A stretch of DNA of 64,000 bases from Streptomyces natalensis ATCC 27448 (lineage in GTDB: Bacteria > Actinomycetota > Actinomycetes > Streptomycetales > Streptomycetaceae): positions 62,001-126,000 of the forward strand of contig NZ_JRKI01000026.1 of the NCBI RefSeq assembly GCF_000935125.1, given 5' to 3'. Positions 24,262 through 33,077 of this stretch are shown one piece after another; positions within the stretch are counted from its first letter, which is position 1; each line of letters starts with the position of its first letter. A program made the position numbers and the translations under genes. The notes under the pieces are model-generated. The model was not told where the DNA came from. It searched no databases and was given only the letters and a program-made list of their open reading frames with translations.

Positions 24262-24537
24262 TCAGCCGTCGGTCACCTCGGAGAGCCGGAACGGCCCCGC
24301 GGCGCCGGGACCGAACATCACCGGCAGATTGCGCCCCTGCGGCACCACGACCAGCGGCTCGTCACGGTATTCCCGCAGGAATTTCTCCAGCGGCTCCCAG
24401 ATGAGGCTCCGGTACGCGGAGGCGGACCGCTGACGTTCAAAGGACAGGGTCAGCGCGGCCTCGCTCACGGAGACGCTCACGGCGCCCACCTCCAGCCACT
24501 CCCCACCGATCCAGGCCTCGAGCCTCACATACGACAT
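24262..24537 (-). CDS. Hypothetical protein (91 aa)
   Basis: A small protein reading MSYVRLEAWIGGEWLEVGAV, then a beta-rich stretch with LTLSFERQRSASAYRSLIW and PLVVVPQGRNLPVMFGPG. I recognise no family. The ATG at 24537 is preferred to an in-frame TTG at 24558. It lies alone between the secreted protein (convergent) and the agmatinase gene. Confidence 0.5.
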   Translation of the reverse strand: MSYVRLEAWIGGEWLEVGAVSVSVSEAALTLSFERQRSASAYRSLIWEPLEKFLREYRDEPLVVVPQGRNLPVMFGPGAAGPFRLSEVTDG

Positions 24538-24623
24538 GCCCAAAGAGTGCCTGGCCAAGCGGGTGACCGCAATCTGTCACCACCCGAGCGCCCCCGACCG
24601 GACGTGTCTCCCCGCCAAGGACC

Positions 24624-25646
24624 CTAGGCCCGGCCCGGCCGCGTCCCCCTGCCGTCCAGGAGCGGACGGGCGGGGTTCCACACGTCCCCCCGCTTGCGCG
24701 CGGCCATCCCCGACAGCGCTTCGAGCACGATCCGGTTCCCGAGATATGCCGTGATGTCGGCATGGTCGTACGGCGGCGAGACCTCGACCACATCGAGGCC
24801 CGCGACGGGCAGCTCCAGGGCCAACCGGCGTACAGCGTCCAGGAGTTGGCGCGAGGTGAGGCCGCCGGGTTCGGGCGTACCGGTGCCCGGGGCCATCCCC
24901 GGGTCGACCACGTCCACGTCGACCGAGAGGAACACCGCATCGCAGTCGTCCAGCGCCAGGGCCATCGCCTCCTCCAGGCAGGCGTCCAGGCCGCGCGAGA
25001 CGATCTCGCTCATCTCGTACGAGCGCATCTTCTGGTCGGCCATCCAGTCCAGGGTCTCGGGCCCCGGCCAGTAGCCGCGCAGCCCCATCTGGAGGAAACG
25101 GTCGCCGCGCGCCGCGCCGGATTCGATCAGCCGGCGCATGGGCTGGCCGTGGCCGTGCAGATGGCCGAACTCGATGTCGCCGGTGTCGGCGTGGGCGTCG
25201 AAGTGGATGATCGAGACGCGTCCGAAGCCGTGGTGGCGGGCGACGCCGGTGACGTCGGGCAGGGCGATGGTGTGGTCGCCGCCGAGAACGAACGGCACCG
25301 CCCCGGAGGCGGCGATGGTGGCGACGGCCTCCTCGATCGCCGCGATGCTGCCCTCGATGTCGCCGGCGAACATCTCCACATCACCGGCGTCGAGCACCCG
25401 CAGATCCCGCAGCCCGTCGACGCGCATCGCCAGGGAGGGCCGCGAGCCGTCGTGCGCGCCGTAGTCGGTGGAGCGGATCGCCTGCGGCCCGAAGCGGGTG
25501 CCGGGCCGGTGGCAGACACCGCCGTCGAAGGGGGCGCCGACGATGACGACGTCGGCATCCCGGTAGGTGTCGGGTTCATCGAGGGTGCAGCGGTCCACGC
25601 CGAGGAAGGTGATGTCGGGACCGAACATGGGGCCGTAGCGGGGCAT
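24624..25646 (-). CDS. speB: Agmatinase / ureohydrolase
   Basis: This 340-aa manganese ureohydrolase would cleave agmatine, or a related guanidino compound such as guanidinobutyrate, to urea and an amine. The three metal-binding motifs are intact: GGDHTIALPDV (about residue 150), IIHFDAHADTGD (about 175) and FLSVDVDVVDPGMAPGTGTP (about 255). The substrate-side motif GHGQPMRRL is present. ATG 25646 has GGGAG 7 bases upstream. Divergent from a TetR gene across a 26-bp palindrome, so it is probably repressed by it. The precise guanidino substrate cannot be told from sequence. Confidence 0.9.
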   Translation of the reverse strand: MPRYGPMFGPDITFLGVDRCTLDEPDTYRDADVVIVGAPFDGGVCHRPGTRFGPQAIRSTDYGAHDGSRPSLAMRVDGLRDLRVLDAGDVEMFAGDIEGSIAAIEEAVATIAASGAVPFVLGGDHTIALPDVTGVARHHGFGRVSIIHFDAHADTGDIEFGHLHGHGQPMRRLIESGAARGDRFLQMGLRGYWPGPETLDWMADQKMRSYEMSEIVSRGLDACLEEAMALALDDCDAVFLSVDVDVVDPGMAPGTGTPEPGGLTSRQLLDAVRRLALELPVAGLDVVEVSPPYDHADITAYLGNRIVLEALSGMAARKRGDVWNPARPLLDGRGTRPGRA

Positions 25647-25721
25647 GCGATCTCCCGGGGGCGGAGGGGCGGCGCGCGGGCAGGGCGCGCCCGGTCGGCG
25701 CGGCGACGGCGGGGCCACCGG

Positions 25722-25747
25722 CCGTCCTGACTTTAAAGTCAGGACGG
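25722..25747. promoter_or_regulatory. 26-bp perfect palindrome, likely TetR operator
   Basis: Half-site CCGTCCTGACTTT is followed immediately by its exact complement. It sits between the divergent agmatinase and TetR genes, 40 bases from the TetR start. The length, symmetry and location fit an operator for the adjacent TetR regulator. Confidence 0.8.
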
Positions 25748-25786
25748 GGCGGATTCAATCCCCCGACCTGTGGCAGGATCGGCCCC

Positions 25787-26509
25787 ATGAGCGCGAACGA
25801 CGGCCGGGAACGGATTTTGCGCGCGGCCCTGGAACTGATCGCCCGCGACGGCTTCGACGGCGTACGCATCGCCGATATCGCCCGCCGCGCCGGGGCCTCC
25901 ACCGCGCTGGTGCACTACCACTTCTCCACCCGCGCGCAGTTGCTGACCGCCTCCCTCGCCCACTCCCTGAGCGCCGCCGAGGCCCGGCTGGAACGCCGTA
26001 CGGACAGCGAGCACCGCTCCGCACCGCCCGAACGGCTCGCCGATCTGATCGACTTCGGGCTGCCGCTGACCCACGAGGACGTCATGGAATGGCGCCTGTG
26101 GTCCGAACTGGAAATGCGGGCCGCCGGCTCCCCCGAACTCGCCCGCACGCTCGCCTCGCTCAACGACCGGATCATCCGGCCGCTCGCCGCCACCGTGACG
26201 GCCGGGCTCGCCACGGGCGACTTCCGCGACTGCGACCCCGACGAGGTCGCCACCGTCGCCCTCGCCCTCCTGACGGGCCTCGCCACCCGCCTGATCGCCC
26301 GCGACCGTGCCCTGACCCTCGCCCACGCCCGGCACCTGGCGGGCCGTCAGCTCGCCCTCGCCGTCGGCTACGCAGGCGAACTCCCCTTCCAGACCCTCCC
26401 GCCACAGCCCGCCCCGGCCCCCGGCACCGAAAACCCGTCCGCCGACGCCGCCTCGCCGCCCCGCCCCTCCGCCCGCCGCCGCGCGCCGAGGACGAGCTCG
26501 CGTCCGTGA
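25787..26509 (+). CDS. TetR-family regulator
   Basis: This 240-aa regulator begins with a classic TetR DNA-binding domain: RERILRAALELIARDGFDGV then IADIARRAGASTALVHYHFS. The ligand domain follows, and the C-terminal 40 residues are Pro/Ala/Arg-rich. It is divergent from agmatinase with a perfect palindrome between them, and likely controls both itself and agmatine or guanidino-compound use. Confidence 0.9.
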   Translation: MSANDGRERILRAALELIARDGFDGVRIADIARRAGASTALVHYHFSTRAQLLTASLAHSLSAAEARLERRTDSEHRSAPPERLADLIDFGLPLTHEDVMEWRLWSELEMRAAGSPELARTLASLNDRIIRPLAATVTAGLATGDFRDCDPDEVATVALALLTGLATRLIARDRALTLAHARHLAGRQLALAVGYAGELPFQTLPPQPAPAPGTENPSADAASPPRPSARRRAPRTSSRP

Positions 26510-26821
26510 GATCTCCGCGGGGCGCGTTCCTGAGGTGCCGCAGCGGTCGGCGCCGGGCGGCAGCAAACCAGGCGATCGGCCCGGCCGGGAACAGCCGGGC
26601 GGGCCGGCTCGGGAAGCCCTCACCGCGCTGACGTGCTGCGGCATCCTGCCGCACAGGCACGAGGGGCGGCCCCGCGCACCGCCATCGGCGTACGCGCCGG
26701 CCGATCCCCCCTGCGCCGCCCGAGTCGTCCTTCCCTCGTCCCCTCCCGCCCGCCACGATGGGGCGATGGCAGGCCACCGCGCCCCGTTGGCGGACCGTCC
26801 CGTACCTTCCTGGAGCCACCG
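26510..26821. other. Intergenic region, nothing recognised
   Basis: About 310 bases between the TetR gene and the TPR38 gene, with no hairpin or promoter I can support and no frame with a recognisable domain. Confidence 0.4.
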
Positions 26822-28225
26822 ATGACCACAGACCGGCACGGACATCGCATGACCGACACCGGCGCCGAGGCGCTGGAACACTACGAACAGGCCCTGGACG
26901 ACCTGCTGTTCTTCCGGCCGGAGGTGGCCGGCCATGCGCAGGCGGTGCTCACCGCCGCGCCGAGATCGGTGATGGGGCAGGTCCTGGCCGCGTATCTGGG
27001 GGTGCTGGGGACCGAGGAGAAGGACACGGCGGCGGCGCGGAAGGCGTTCGGGCGGTTCCGAACGGGGTTCGACGAGGCGGCTGCGACGCCTCGGGAGCGT
27101 ATGCATCTGGCCGCCGCGGCGGCCTGGCTGGACGGTGACCTGCACGGCGCGGGGCGGATTCTCGACGACCTGAACATCGCCCACCCGCGCGATGCGCTGG
27201 CGCTGTTCGCCGGGCATCAGCACGACTTCCTCACCGGGGACGCCGCGCGCCTGCGCGAACGGATCGGCGGCGCGCTCGGCGCCTGGAGCCGGGACGACCG
27301 GCACCATGGGCCGCTGCTGGGCATGTACGCGTTCGGGCTGGAGGAGACCGGGCACTACGAGCGGGCCGAGGAGGCCGGTCTGGCGGCGCTCGCACAGCAT
27401 CCGCACGATGTGTGGAGCATCCACGGCGTGGCGCACACCTACGAGATGCGGGGCCGTTTCGGCGACGGGATCCGCTTCCTCGACGACCGGAGCCGGGAAT
27501 GGTCGGCGGGCACCTTCCTGACCGTCCATACCTGGTGGCACTACGCCCTGTACGCACTGGAACGGGGCGACACCGCCCGCGTACTGGAGATCTACGACTC
27601 CGCCATCCACCACGAGTCCTCGGCGCCGGTGGCGATGGAGCTGCTCGACGCCGCGGCGCTGCTGTGGCGGCTCCATCTGGCGGGCGACGACCAGAGCACA
27701 CGGTGGGGCCGGCTGGCCGATGCCTGGGAGAGCCGTCAGGACGGCGCCCACTACGCCTTCAACGACGTGCATGCGGTGATGGCGTACGTCGGGGCGGGCC
27801 GCCTGGCGCAGGCCGAGCGGCTGGTGCGGGACCGGCAGAGCTGGGTGTCCGAGGCGGCCCCCGGGGTGACCAATCGCGCCATGACGGCCGAGATCGGTCT
27901 GCCGGTGTGCCGGGCGCTGATCGCCTTCGGCCGGCAGGAGTACGCGCGGGCCGCCGATCTGCTGCTGCCGCTGCGCCACCGCCTCCACACCTTCGGCGGC
28001 AGCCATGCGCAGCGGGACGCCGTCCAGCGCACCCTCGTCGAATCGGCCCTGCGCGCCGGCCGCGCCGAGCTGGCCCGGACGCTGCTGAGCGCACGCATCC
28101 AGCTGCGCCCGGTCTGCCCGTACAACTGGTCGGCGCAGGCCCGCCTCGAAGAGCAGCTCGGCCGGGCGGACCGGGCCGCCGCCGCCCGCGAGCGCGCCGC
28201 GGCGCAGGCGTCGGGGAGGGGGTAG
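26822..28225 (+). CDS. Tetratricopeptide repeat protein 38-like
   Basis: This 467-aa helical repeat protein resembles the TTC38 family. ALEHYEQALDDLLFFRPEVA begins the first repeat, and the family-typical segment HPHDVWSIHGVAHTYEMRGR is in the middle, followed by WWHYALYALERGDTARVLEI and a final array ending SAQARLEEQLGRADRA. The ATG at 26822 has GGAG 8 bases upstream. Function of bacterial members is not established; they are thought to be scaffold proteins. Confidence 0.8.
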   Translation: MTTDRHGHRMTDTGAEALEHYEQALDDLLFFRPEVAGHAQAVLTAAPRSVMGQVLAAYLGVLGTEEKDTAAARKAFGRFRTGFDEAAATPRERMHLAAAAAWLDGDLHGAGRILDDLNIAHPRDALALFAGHQHDFLTGDAARLRERIGGALGAWSRDDRHHGPLLGMYAFGLEETGHYERAEEAGLAALAQHPHDVWSIHGVAHTYEMRGRFGDGIRFLDDRSREWSAGTFLTVHTWWHYALYALERGDTARVLEIYDSAIHHESSAPVAMELLDAAALLWRLHLAGDDQSTRWGRLADAWESRQDGAHYAFNDVHAVMAYVGAGRLAQAERLVRDRQSWVSEAAPGVTNRAMTAEIGLPVCRALIAFGRQEYARAADLLLPLRHRLHTFGGSHAQRDAVQRTLVESALRAGRAELARTLLSARIQLRPVCPYNWSAQARLEEQLGRADRAAAARERAAAQASGRG

Positions 28226-28278
28226 GCGGCGATCCCGTCGTCCCTCGCCGCCCCCACACCCCGGAGGTAACCTGAACC

Positions 28279-28298
28279 CAGTGCTCGGCCGAGCACTG
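28279..28298. promoter_or_regulatory. 20-bp perfect palindrome before GH15 gene
   Basis: CAGTGCTCGG is followed directly by CCGAGCACTG. A TAACCT -10-like box lies 5 bases before it, so the palindrome would cover the transcription start of the GH15 gene (start codon 28327). It is a likely repressor operator. Confidence 0.6.
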
Positions 28299-28326
28299 CT
28301 GCCCCTGGTGCCGCCGGGGAGGTCGG

Positions 28327-30162
28327 ATGACCGTCTGCGAGAGCCTCCGCCCCAGCAAGGCGGACGCGCCCCGTTACACCCCCATCGCCGAGCACGGTCT
28401 GATCGGCGATATGCGCACCGCCGCGCTGGTCGGGACGAACGGCACCATCGACTGGTACTGCTGCACACGGTTCGATGCGCCCAGCGTCTTCGCGGCGATC
28501 CTCGACGCCGACCGCGGTGGTGCCTTCGAGCTGGCGCCGGACGTACCGGCCCGCACCAAGCAGTTCTACTTCCCCGACACCAACATCCTGATCACCCGGT
28601 TCTTCGCCGACGGCGGCGTGGGCGAGGTCCAGGACTTCATGCCGATCGTCGACGACTCGCGCGAGGCGGACCGGCACCGGCTGATCCGGCGGGTGCTGTG
28701 CGTGCGCGGCTCGCTGCCGTTCAGCGTCCGGGTGGCGCCCCGTTTCGACTACGGCCGGCAGCCGCACACCGTGGGCACCCGGCAGTGCCAGACCGTCTTC
28801 ACCTCCCGCGCCCTGTCCCTCGCACTGACGTCGAACATGCCGGTCGAGATCGACGGCCCGGACGCGCGGTCCTCGTTCACCCTGGCCGAGGGCGAGTCCG
28901 CGGTGTTCGCCCTCGACCGGATCGGCGACGGTATCGAGCCACGGGACTGTGCGGTGACGGAGGCGGAGCAGCTGTTCGGTGCCACGGTGCGCTACTGGCG
29001 CGGCTGGCTGTCCCAGTCGCGCTACCGGGGACGCTGGCGGGAGATGGTGCACCGCTCCGCGCTCACCCTCAAACTCCTGACCTACGCGCCGACCGGCGCC
29101 ATCGTGGCCGCCCCCACGACCAGCCTCCCCGAACAGATCGGCGGCGAACGCAACTGGGACTACCGCTATGTATGGGTACGCGACGCCGCCTTCTGTCTCT
29201 ACGCGCTCCTGCGGCTCGGCTTCACCGACGAGGCCAAAGCCTTTGTCCATTTCCTTTCCGAGAACATCTCCCTGGACGAGACCCCCGGCGGCCCGTTGCA
29301 GATCATGTACGGCATCGACGGCCGCAGCGATCTCCCGGAAGAAGAACTCCCGCATCTGGAAGGCCATTGGGGATCGGCGCCCGTACGGATCGGCAACAAT
29401 GCCGTCAAACAGCTCCAGCTCGATATCTACGGCGCCCTGATCGACTCCCTCTATCTCTACGACAAATGGGGAGAGCCGCTCTCCAGCGAGCACTGGGACA
29501 CCGTCGGACGGCTGGTGGACTGGGTCTGCGCCAACTGGGACCAGCCGGACGAAGGCATATGGGAGACCCGGGGAAAGATCCAGAACTTCCTCTATTCGCA
29601 GCTGATGTGCTGGGTGGCGATCGAACGGGCGATCCGGATCGCCACGCACCGCGGCCTGCCGGCGGACCTGGTCCGCTGGTCGGGGACGCGCGATGCGATC
29701 TACCGGCGGATCATGCAGCGCGGCTGGTCCGCCGAGCGGCGGGCCTTCGTCCAGCACGAGGGCGACGATGTGCTGGACGCGGCGGTGCTGATGATGCCGC
29801 TGGCGAAGTTCATCTCCCCCACCGATCCGAAATGGCTCTCCACCTTGGACGTCCTGGGCGAGGGGCTGGTGTCGGATTCCCTGGTCTACCGCTACGACCC
29901 GCGCAGCAGCCCGGACGGCCTGCGCGGCGATGAGGGCACCTTCTCCATCTGCTCGTTCTGGTACGTCGAGGCCCTCTCCCGCGCCGGCCGTGTCGACGAG
30001 GCCCGTCTCGCCTTCGAGAAAATGCTCACCTACGCCAACCACCTCGGCCTGTACGCGGAGGAAATCGGCCGCACCGGCGAGCAGATAGGCAATTTTCCGC
30101 AGGCGTTCACCCATCTTGCGCTCATCAGCGCCGCATTCAATCTCGACCGGACACTGGGGTGA
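28327..30162 (+). CDS. Glycoside hydrolase family 15 protein
   Basis: This 611-aa protein is a GH15 glucoamylase/trehalase-type enzyme. The N-terminal beta-sandwich starts with PIAEHGLIGDMRTAALVGTN and GTIDWYCCTRFDAPSVFAAI; the (alpha/alpha)6 barrel shows the substrate-site signature ERNWDYRYVWVRDAAFCLYA and the C-terminal EIGRTGEQIGNFPQAFTHLA containing the catalytic base position. No signal peptide is seen, so it acts in the cytoplasm on alpha-glucans or trehalose. Strong ribosome site GGGGAGG. A 20-bp palindrome lies in its promoter region. Confidence 0.9.
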   Translation: MTVCESLRPSKADAPRYTPIAEHGLIGDMRTAALVGTNGTIDWYCCTRFDAPSVFAAILDADRGGAFELAPDVPARTKQFYFPDTNILITRFFADGGVGEVQDFMPIVDDSREADRHRLIRRVLCVRGSLPFSVRVAPRFDYGRQPHTVGTRQCQTVFTSRALSLALTSNMPVEIDGPDARSSFTLAEGESAVFALDRIGDGIEPRDCAVTEAEQLFGATVRYWRGWLSQSRYRGRWREMVHRSALTLKLLTYAPTGAIVAAPTTSLPEQIGGERNWDYRYVWVRDAAFCLYALLRLGFTDEAKAFVHFLSENISLDETPGGPLQIMYGIDGRSDLPEEELPHLEGHWGSAPVRIGNNAVKQLQLDIYGALIDSLYLYDKWGEPLSSEHWDTVGRLVDWVCANWDQPDEGIWETRGKIQNFLYSQLMCWVAIERAIRIATHRGLPADLVRWSGTRDAIYRRIMQRGWSAERRAFVQHEGDDVLDAAVLMMPLAKFISPTDPKWLSTLDVLGEGLVSDSLVYRYDPRSSPDGLRGDEGTFSICSFWYVEALSRAGRVDEARLAFEKMLTYANHLGLYAEEIGRTGEQIGNFPQAFTHLALISAAFNLDRTLG

Positions 30163-30186
30163 GCGGCGGGGATCGTGCGCCCCTCG

Positions 30187-30246
30187 CGGACCTCGCGTAC
30201 ACGGACTTCGCGTACACGGACCTCGCGTACACGGACCTCGCACACA
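30187..30246. repeat. Four 15-bp tandem repeats
   Basis: CGGACCTCGCGTACA is repeated four times with small changes, 25 bases after the GH15 stop. As coding it would give DLAYT units, but no gene is supported there. Confidence 0.75.
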
Positions 30247-30300
30247 CGGAGAGCGACGAATGCGTCACGAAAGGGGTGCGGCCCACCGGCTGCGCCCGGG

Positions 30301-30561
30301 TCAGTCGGCCAGCTTCCCGTGAATGTCGCGCAGGGCTTCCTCGAGGGTCTCGGCCGCCTGGTCATGGCCGGTGAATCCGTCGTCCTCGGCGGGGTCGACG
30401 GTGTACGCCCAGCCGGTGTCGGGGTGCCCGTCGATGGTGGCGGAGTGCCGGCTGCCGGCGATGGCGAGGGACAGGTTGCCGCCGGGGAAGCCGGTCACCT
30501 CGGCGTGGACCCGGTCACCGAAGACGCTACGGACGAGGTCGCGGGCCTGCTGGGGGTTCAT
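30301..30561 (-). CDS. Hypothetical protein (86 aa)
   Basis: A small protein, MNPQQARDLVRSVFGDRVHA, then a beta-strand-rich core (GGNLSLAIAGSRHSATIDG) and an acidic helical end (AAETLEEALRDIHGKLAD). ATG 30561 has GGAG upstream. I recognise no family. Convergent with GH15. Confidence 0.55.
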   Translation of the reverse strand: MNPQQARDLVRSVFGDRVHAEVTGFPGGNLSLAIAGSRHSATIDGHPDTGWAYTVDPAEDDGFTGHDQAAETLEEALRDIHGKLAD

Positions 30562-30760
30562 GGGCTGCTCCTGCACACACAACAGTCCCCGGTAGTCCTC
30601 ATCGACGCCATCTACCTCAGTCGTCGCCGAGTCTCCGACATCGCAGGACTTCCGGGGGCCTAGCCAGAGCCACGCCAAGGGTCTCCTGCCGACAGACGTC
30701 TCTGCCGACGGTGCGGCTCTCCGGTTGTCTGGTGTAGTAACCAGTTTCCTCCCAGTTCAG

Positions 30761-30810
30761 GAGGAGTCAAGAGGAACCAGGAGGAGTCAGGAGGAGTCAG
30801 GAGGAAGAGT
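30761..30810. repeat. Five 10-bp tandem repeats
   Basis: GAGGAGTCAG and close variants recur five times in perfect 10-base phase. The repeats run into the 3' end of the truncated deacetylase and supply its stop codon and the NSSS tail. Confidence 0.75.
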
Positions 30811-31273
30811 TCGTCCGCTCCCCCGCCGCCGCCCTTGCCCGCGCATAGTGGGCGGCGATCTCGTCGCTGGTCGTCGCCCAGACCCCGGGGTGGTTCACCA
30901 CGTATTCGAGCGCCTGGTCCAGGTACTTGCGCCGGAACGCCTGGCCGACGACGAACGGGTGCAGGGCCGGCGACATCACCCGGCCGCCGTCCGCCGCATC
31001 CTCGTGGAGCTGGTCCAGCTGGTCCTTGACGATCTGCACGAAGTCCGGTCCGGTGAGGCCCTTGCTGACGAACAGGCCGATGTCGTTGAGTTCGACGGAG
31101 TACGGCACGCTCAGCATGCCGGGCACATTGAGCGGGTACGGCTGGTCGTCGTTGGTCCAGTCCAGTACGTAGCTCAGGCCGAGTTCGGCGAGCAGGGCCG
31201 GGGTCTCGAAGGTCTCGGTGGGAAGCTTCACATATATGTGAGGGTCAAGGCGGGGCGATGTGAGGCCGGTCAT
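30797..31273 (-). pseudogene. C-terminal fragment of a polysaccharide deacetylase
   Basis: The 158-aa frame matches only the second half of PuuE-like polysaccharide deacetylases: ALLAELGLSYVLDWTNDDQP, MLSVPYSVELNDIGLFVSKG, VMSPALHPFVVGQAFRRKYL and GVWATTSDEIAAHYARARA. The N-terminal catalytic half with the metal-binding Asp and His-box is missing: the sequence before about residue 14 (MTGLTSPRLDPHIYV) is unrelated. It is a 5'-truncated remnant, perhaps by deletion, and should be inactive if translated. Confidence 0.7.
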
Positions 31274-31291
31274 GTGCGCGACGACGGCCGA

Positions 31292-31861
31292 TCAGCCCCC
31301 GGCTCCCGTCCCTGCCCCAGCCCCCGCGCCCGTCCCTGCGCACAGCGCGCATCGGTCCCTGCTGTCCCATTCCTCCCACCCGAAATCCCCGGGCGACAGG
31401 GGCAGCCCCTCCAACTCCTTGCGCACCGCCACGCGATAGGCCCAGACGGCGGCGAGGTAGGGGTGATAGGCGTCGTGGAAGGCGCGGGAGTTCTGTGCGG
31501 CGCCCGCCGCGACGGCACGCCGTAGGGCGCCGAGACGTTCGAACATCGCCTGTCCGGCGCCGGCGACGGCGGTGGTCGCATCGATGAAGAGCCGTTCGCG
31601 CACTTCGTAGAGCTCGGCATCGTTCAGCGCGGCGCGGGTGGCCGCGTCGAGATCGACTTCGGCCTGCGGGGCTTGGGCTATCTGGCGCAGCCGCGTATGG
31701 CAGGCCCCGGCGGCCGTGATGAATTCGATGTACACCGCACGCCGCCGCGTCTCCACGCCGCGGTCGCTGTCATGGCGATGGCGTAGATGGTCGGCCAGAA
31801 CCGTGCCGGAGATGGCCACAAGACCACCACTCACCGTCGCCACGAGCGTTGCCCAGTCCAC
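31292..31861 (-). CDS. Hypothetical single-TM protein
   Basis: A 189-aa protein from GTG 31861 (site GGGGGG). One N-terminal membrane helix (WATLVATVSGGLVAISGTVL) is followed by an alpha-helical cytoplasmic domain (RRAVYIEFITAAGACHTRLR; ERLFIDATTAVAGAGQAMFE). Similar small anchored helical proteins are common in Streptomyces; no function is known. The C-terminal GTGAGAGAG-type tail is low-complexity. Confidence 0.6.
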   Translation of the reverse strand: MDWATLVATVSGGLVAISGTVLADHLRHRHDSDRGVETRRRAVYIEFITAAGACHTRLRQIAQAPQAEVDLDAATRAALNDAELYEVRERLFIDATTAVAGAGQAMFERLGALRRAVAAGAAQNSRAFHDAYHPYLAAVWAYRVAVRKELEGLPLSPGDFGWEEWDSRDRCALCAGTGAGAGAGTGAGG

Positions 31862-32182
31862 GTTCCCCCCGTTCCGTGACCCCTGACCCCTCACTGCCCG
31901 TCGGTCACACACACCACACACAAACCCGCTGGACGGTTCGCACAGTGAAGGGACATTCACGCAGTTCACGCATATTTATTCATCACGATCCGTCTGCCGT
32001 ATACGTACGGATCATCACGGACTACACCACGTGAGCGGGGATCTTGGCCCCGCCGGCCGCCCCGGTGGGGCGACGCCGCAGTACATCCGTCCTTGGCTTG
32101 ACGAAACGGCCATGTCCGATCTTGACTGCCGGGGTCCCCCCGTGGGTCGTGTCCCCCTACCGACTACCAGAAGGTCTCGAAC
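31862..32182. other. Divergent promoter region, no gene
   Basis: An AT-richer region with TTGACG- and TTGACT-like boxes near 32098 and 32121 before the YqcI/YcgG gene; no -10 box at proper spacing can be supported. No coding frame. Confidence 0.35.
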
Positions 32183-32842
32183 ATGACGGTTGACGCCTCC
32201 GCCGCCACTGAAGTCGGGCAGTTCTTTCTCGGCGACTCGTTCCCCTGTCTGGCAGGCCGCTCGGCGTGGCGGCAGGGTGGGATCACTCATCACCATTACA
32301 CGTGGTTCGGGGACGACGACACGGCGCGGCAGATGGCGGCCGACCTAGAGCGGTACGTGAAAGCGGTGGACTGGGACGCCAAGCCCTTCACCAGTTTCGT
32401 GGCCACGTTCTCGGGACCGCTCCAGCTGTCGGAGATCGAGTTCGAGGACATGTTGTGGCGGCAGCTTCAGGCCCTGCACGATCATGACAGCATCGCCCAC
32501 GGGTGGGCCGAGGGCTACGACCACGACGCCTCGTCCGGCGCCTTCGCCTACAGCGTCGCGGGGCACCCGTTCTTCGTGATCGGACTGCACGAGACGCACA
32601 GCCGTATCGGGCGCCGTCCGCCCTTCCCGATGCTGGCGTTCAATTCGCATGCGCAGTTCGACCGAATAAAGGCCGCCGGACTGTGGGACCGGCTCCAGGA
32701 GAAGATCCGCAAGCAGGACATCGAGCTGCAAGGCAATATCAACCCCAATCTCGTGGAGTACGAGAAGCTCTCCGAGGCCCGGCGCTACTCGGGCCGGCGG
32801 AAGCCCGAGGACTGGGTCTGCCCGTTCTCGGCCCGGGTCTGA
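32183..32842 (+). CDS. YqcI/YcgG (GntA-type) haem protein
   Basis: This 219-aa protein belongs to the YqcI/YcgG family, whose studied member GntA is a haem-dependent N-hydroxylase in guanitoxin biosynthesis. Visible family signatures are FPCLAGRSAWRQGGITHHHY near the N-terminus, GHPFFVIGLHETHSRIGRR and PFPMLAFNSHAQFDRI in the middle, and YSGRRKPEDWVCPFSARV at the end, with conserved His and Cys. It would hydroxylate an amino or guanidino nitrogen using haem. No partner enzymes adjoin it; substrate unknown. Confidence 0.8.
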   Translation: MTVDASAATEVGQFFLGDSFPCLAGRSAWRQGGITHHHYTWFGDDDTARQMAADLERYVKAVDWDAKPFTSFVATFSGPLQLSEIEFEDMLWRQLQALHDHDSIAHGWAEGYDHDASSGAFAYSVAGHPFFVIGLHETHSRIGRRPPFPMLAFNSHAQFDRIKAAGLWDRLQEKIRKQDIELQGNINPNLVEYEKLSEARRYSGRRKPEDWVCPFSARV

Positions 32843-33077
32843 GCCCAAGGCGAACGATCACCGGCGCGGGCGGCCTGCCGGAAGGCCGCCGCGCACCGAG
32901 GACCACGGGACCGACGCACCGCGCACCACGGCACCGACGTACCGACAGGCACGCGGCGTGCGCTCTTTCGATCGCGTTCAATTTCCGGTCATGCCCACCG
33001 CACACCCTGTCGGAAGGAGATGTTCCGCTTGGTGACACCGCCGTGGCCGGCACGCCGGCCAGGGCACGGAGGGCCAC

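Noticed and set aside
30159..30374. A frame with DLAYT repeats after the GH15 gene
   Set aside because: Made by 15-bp tandem DNA repeats and overlaps a convergent supported gene; no translation signal of note.
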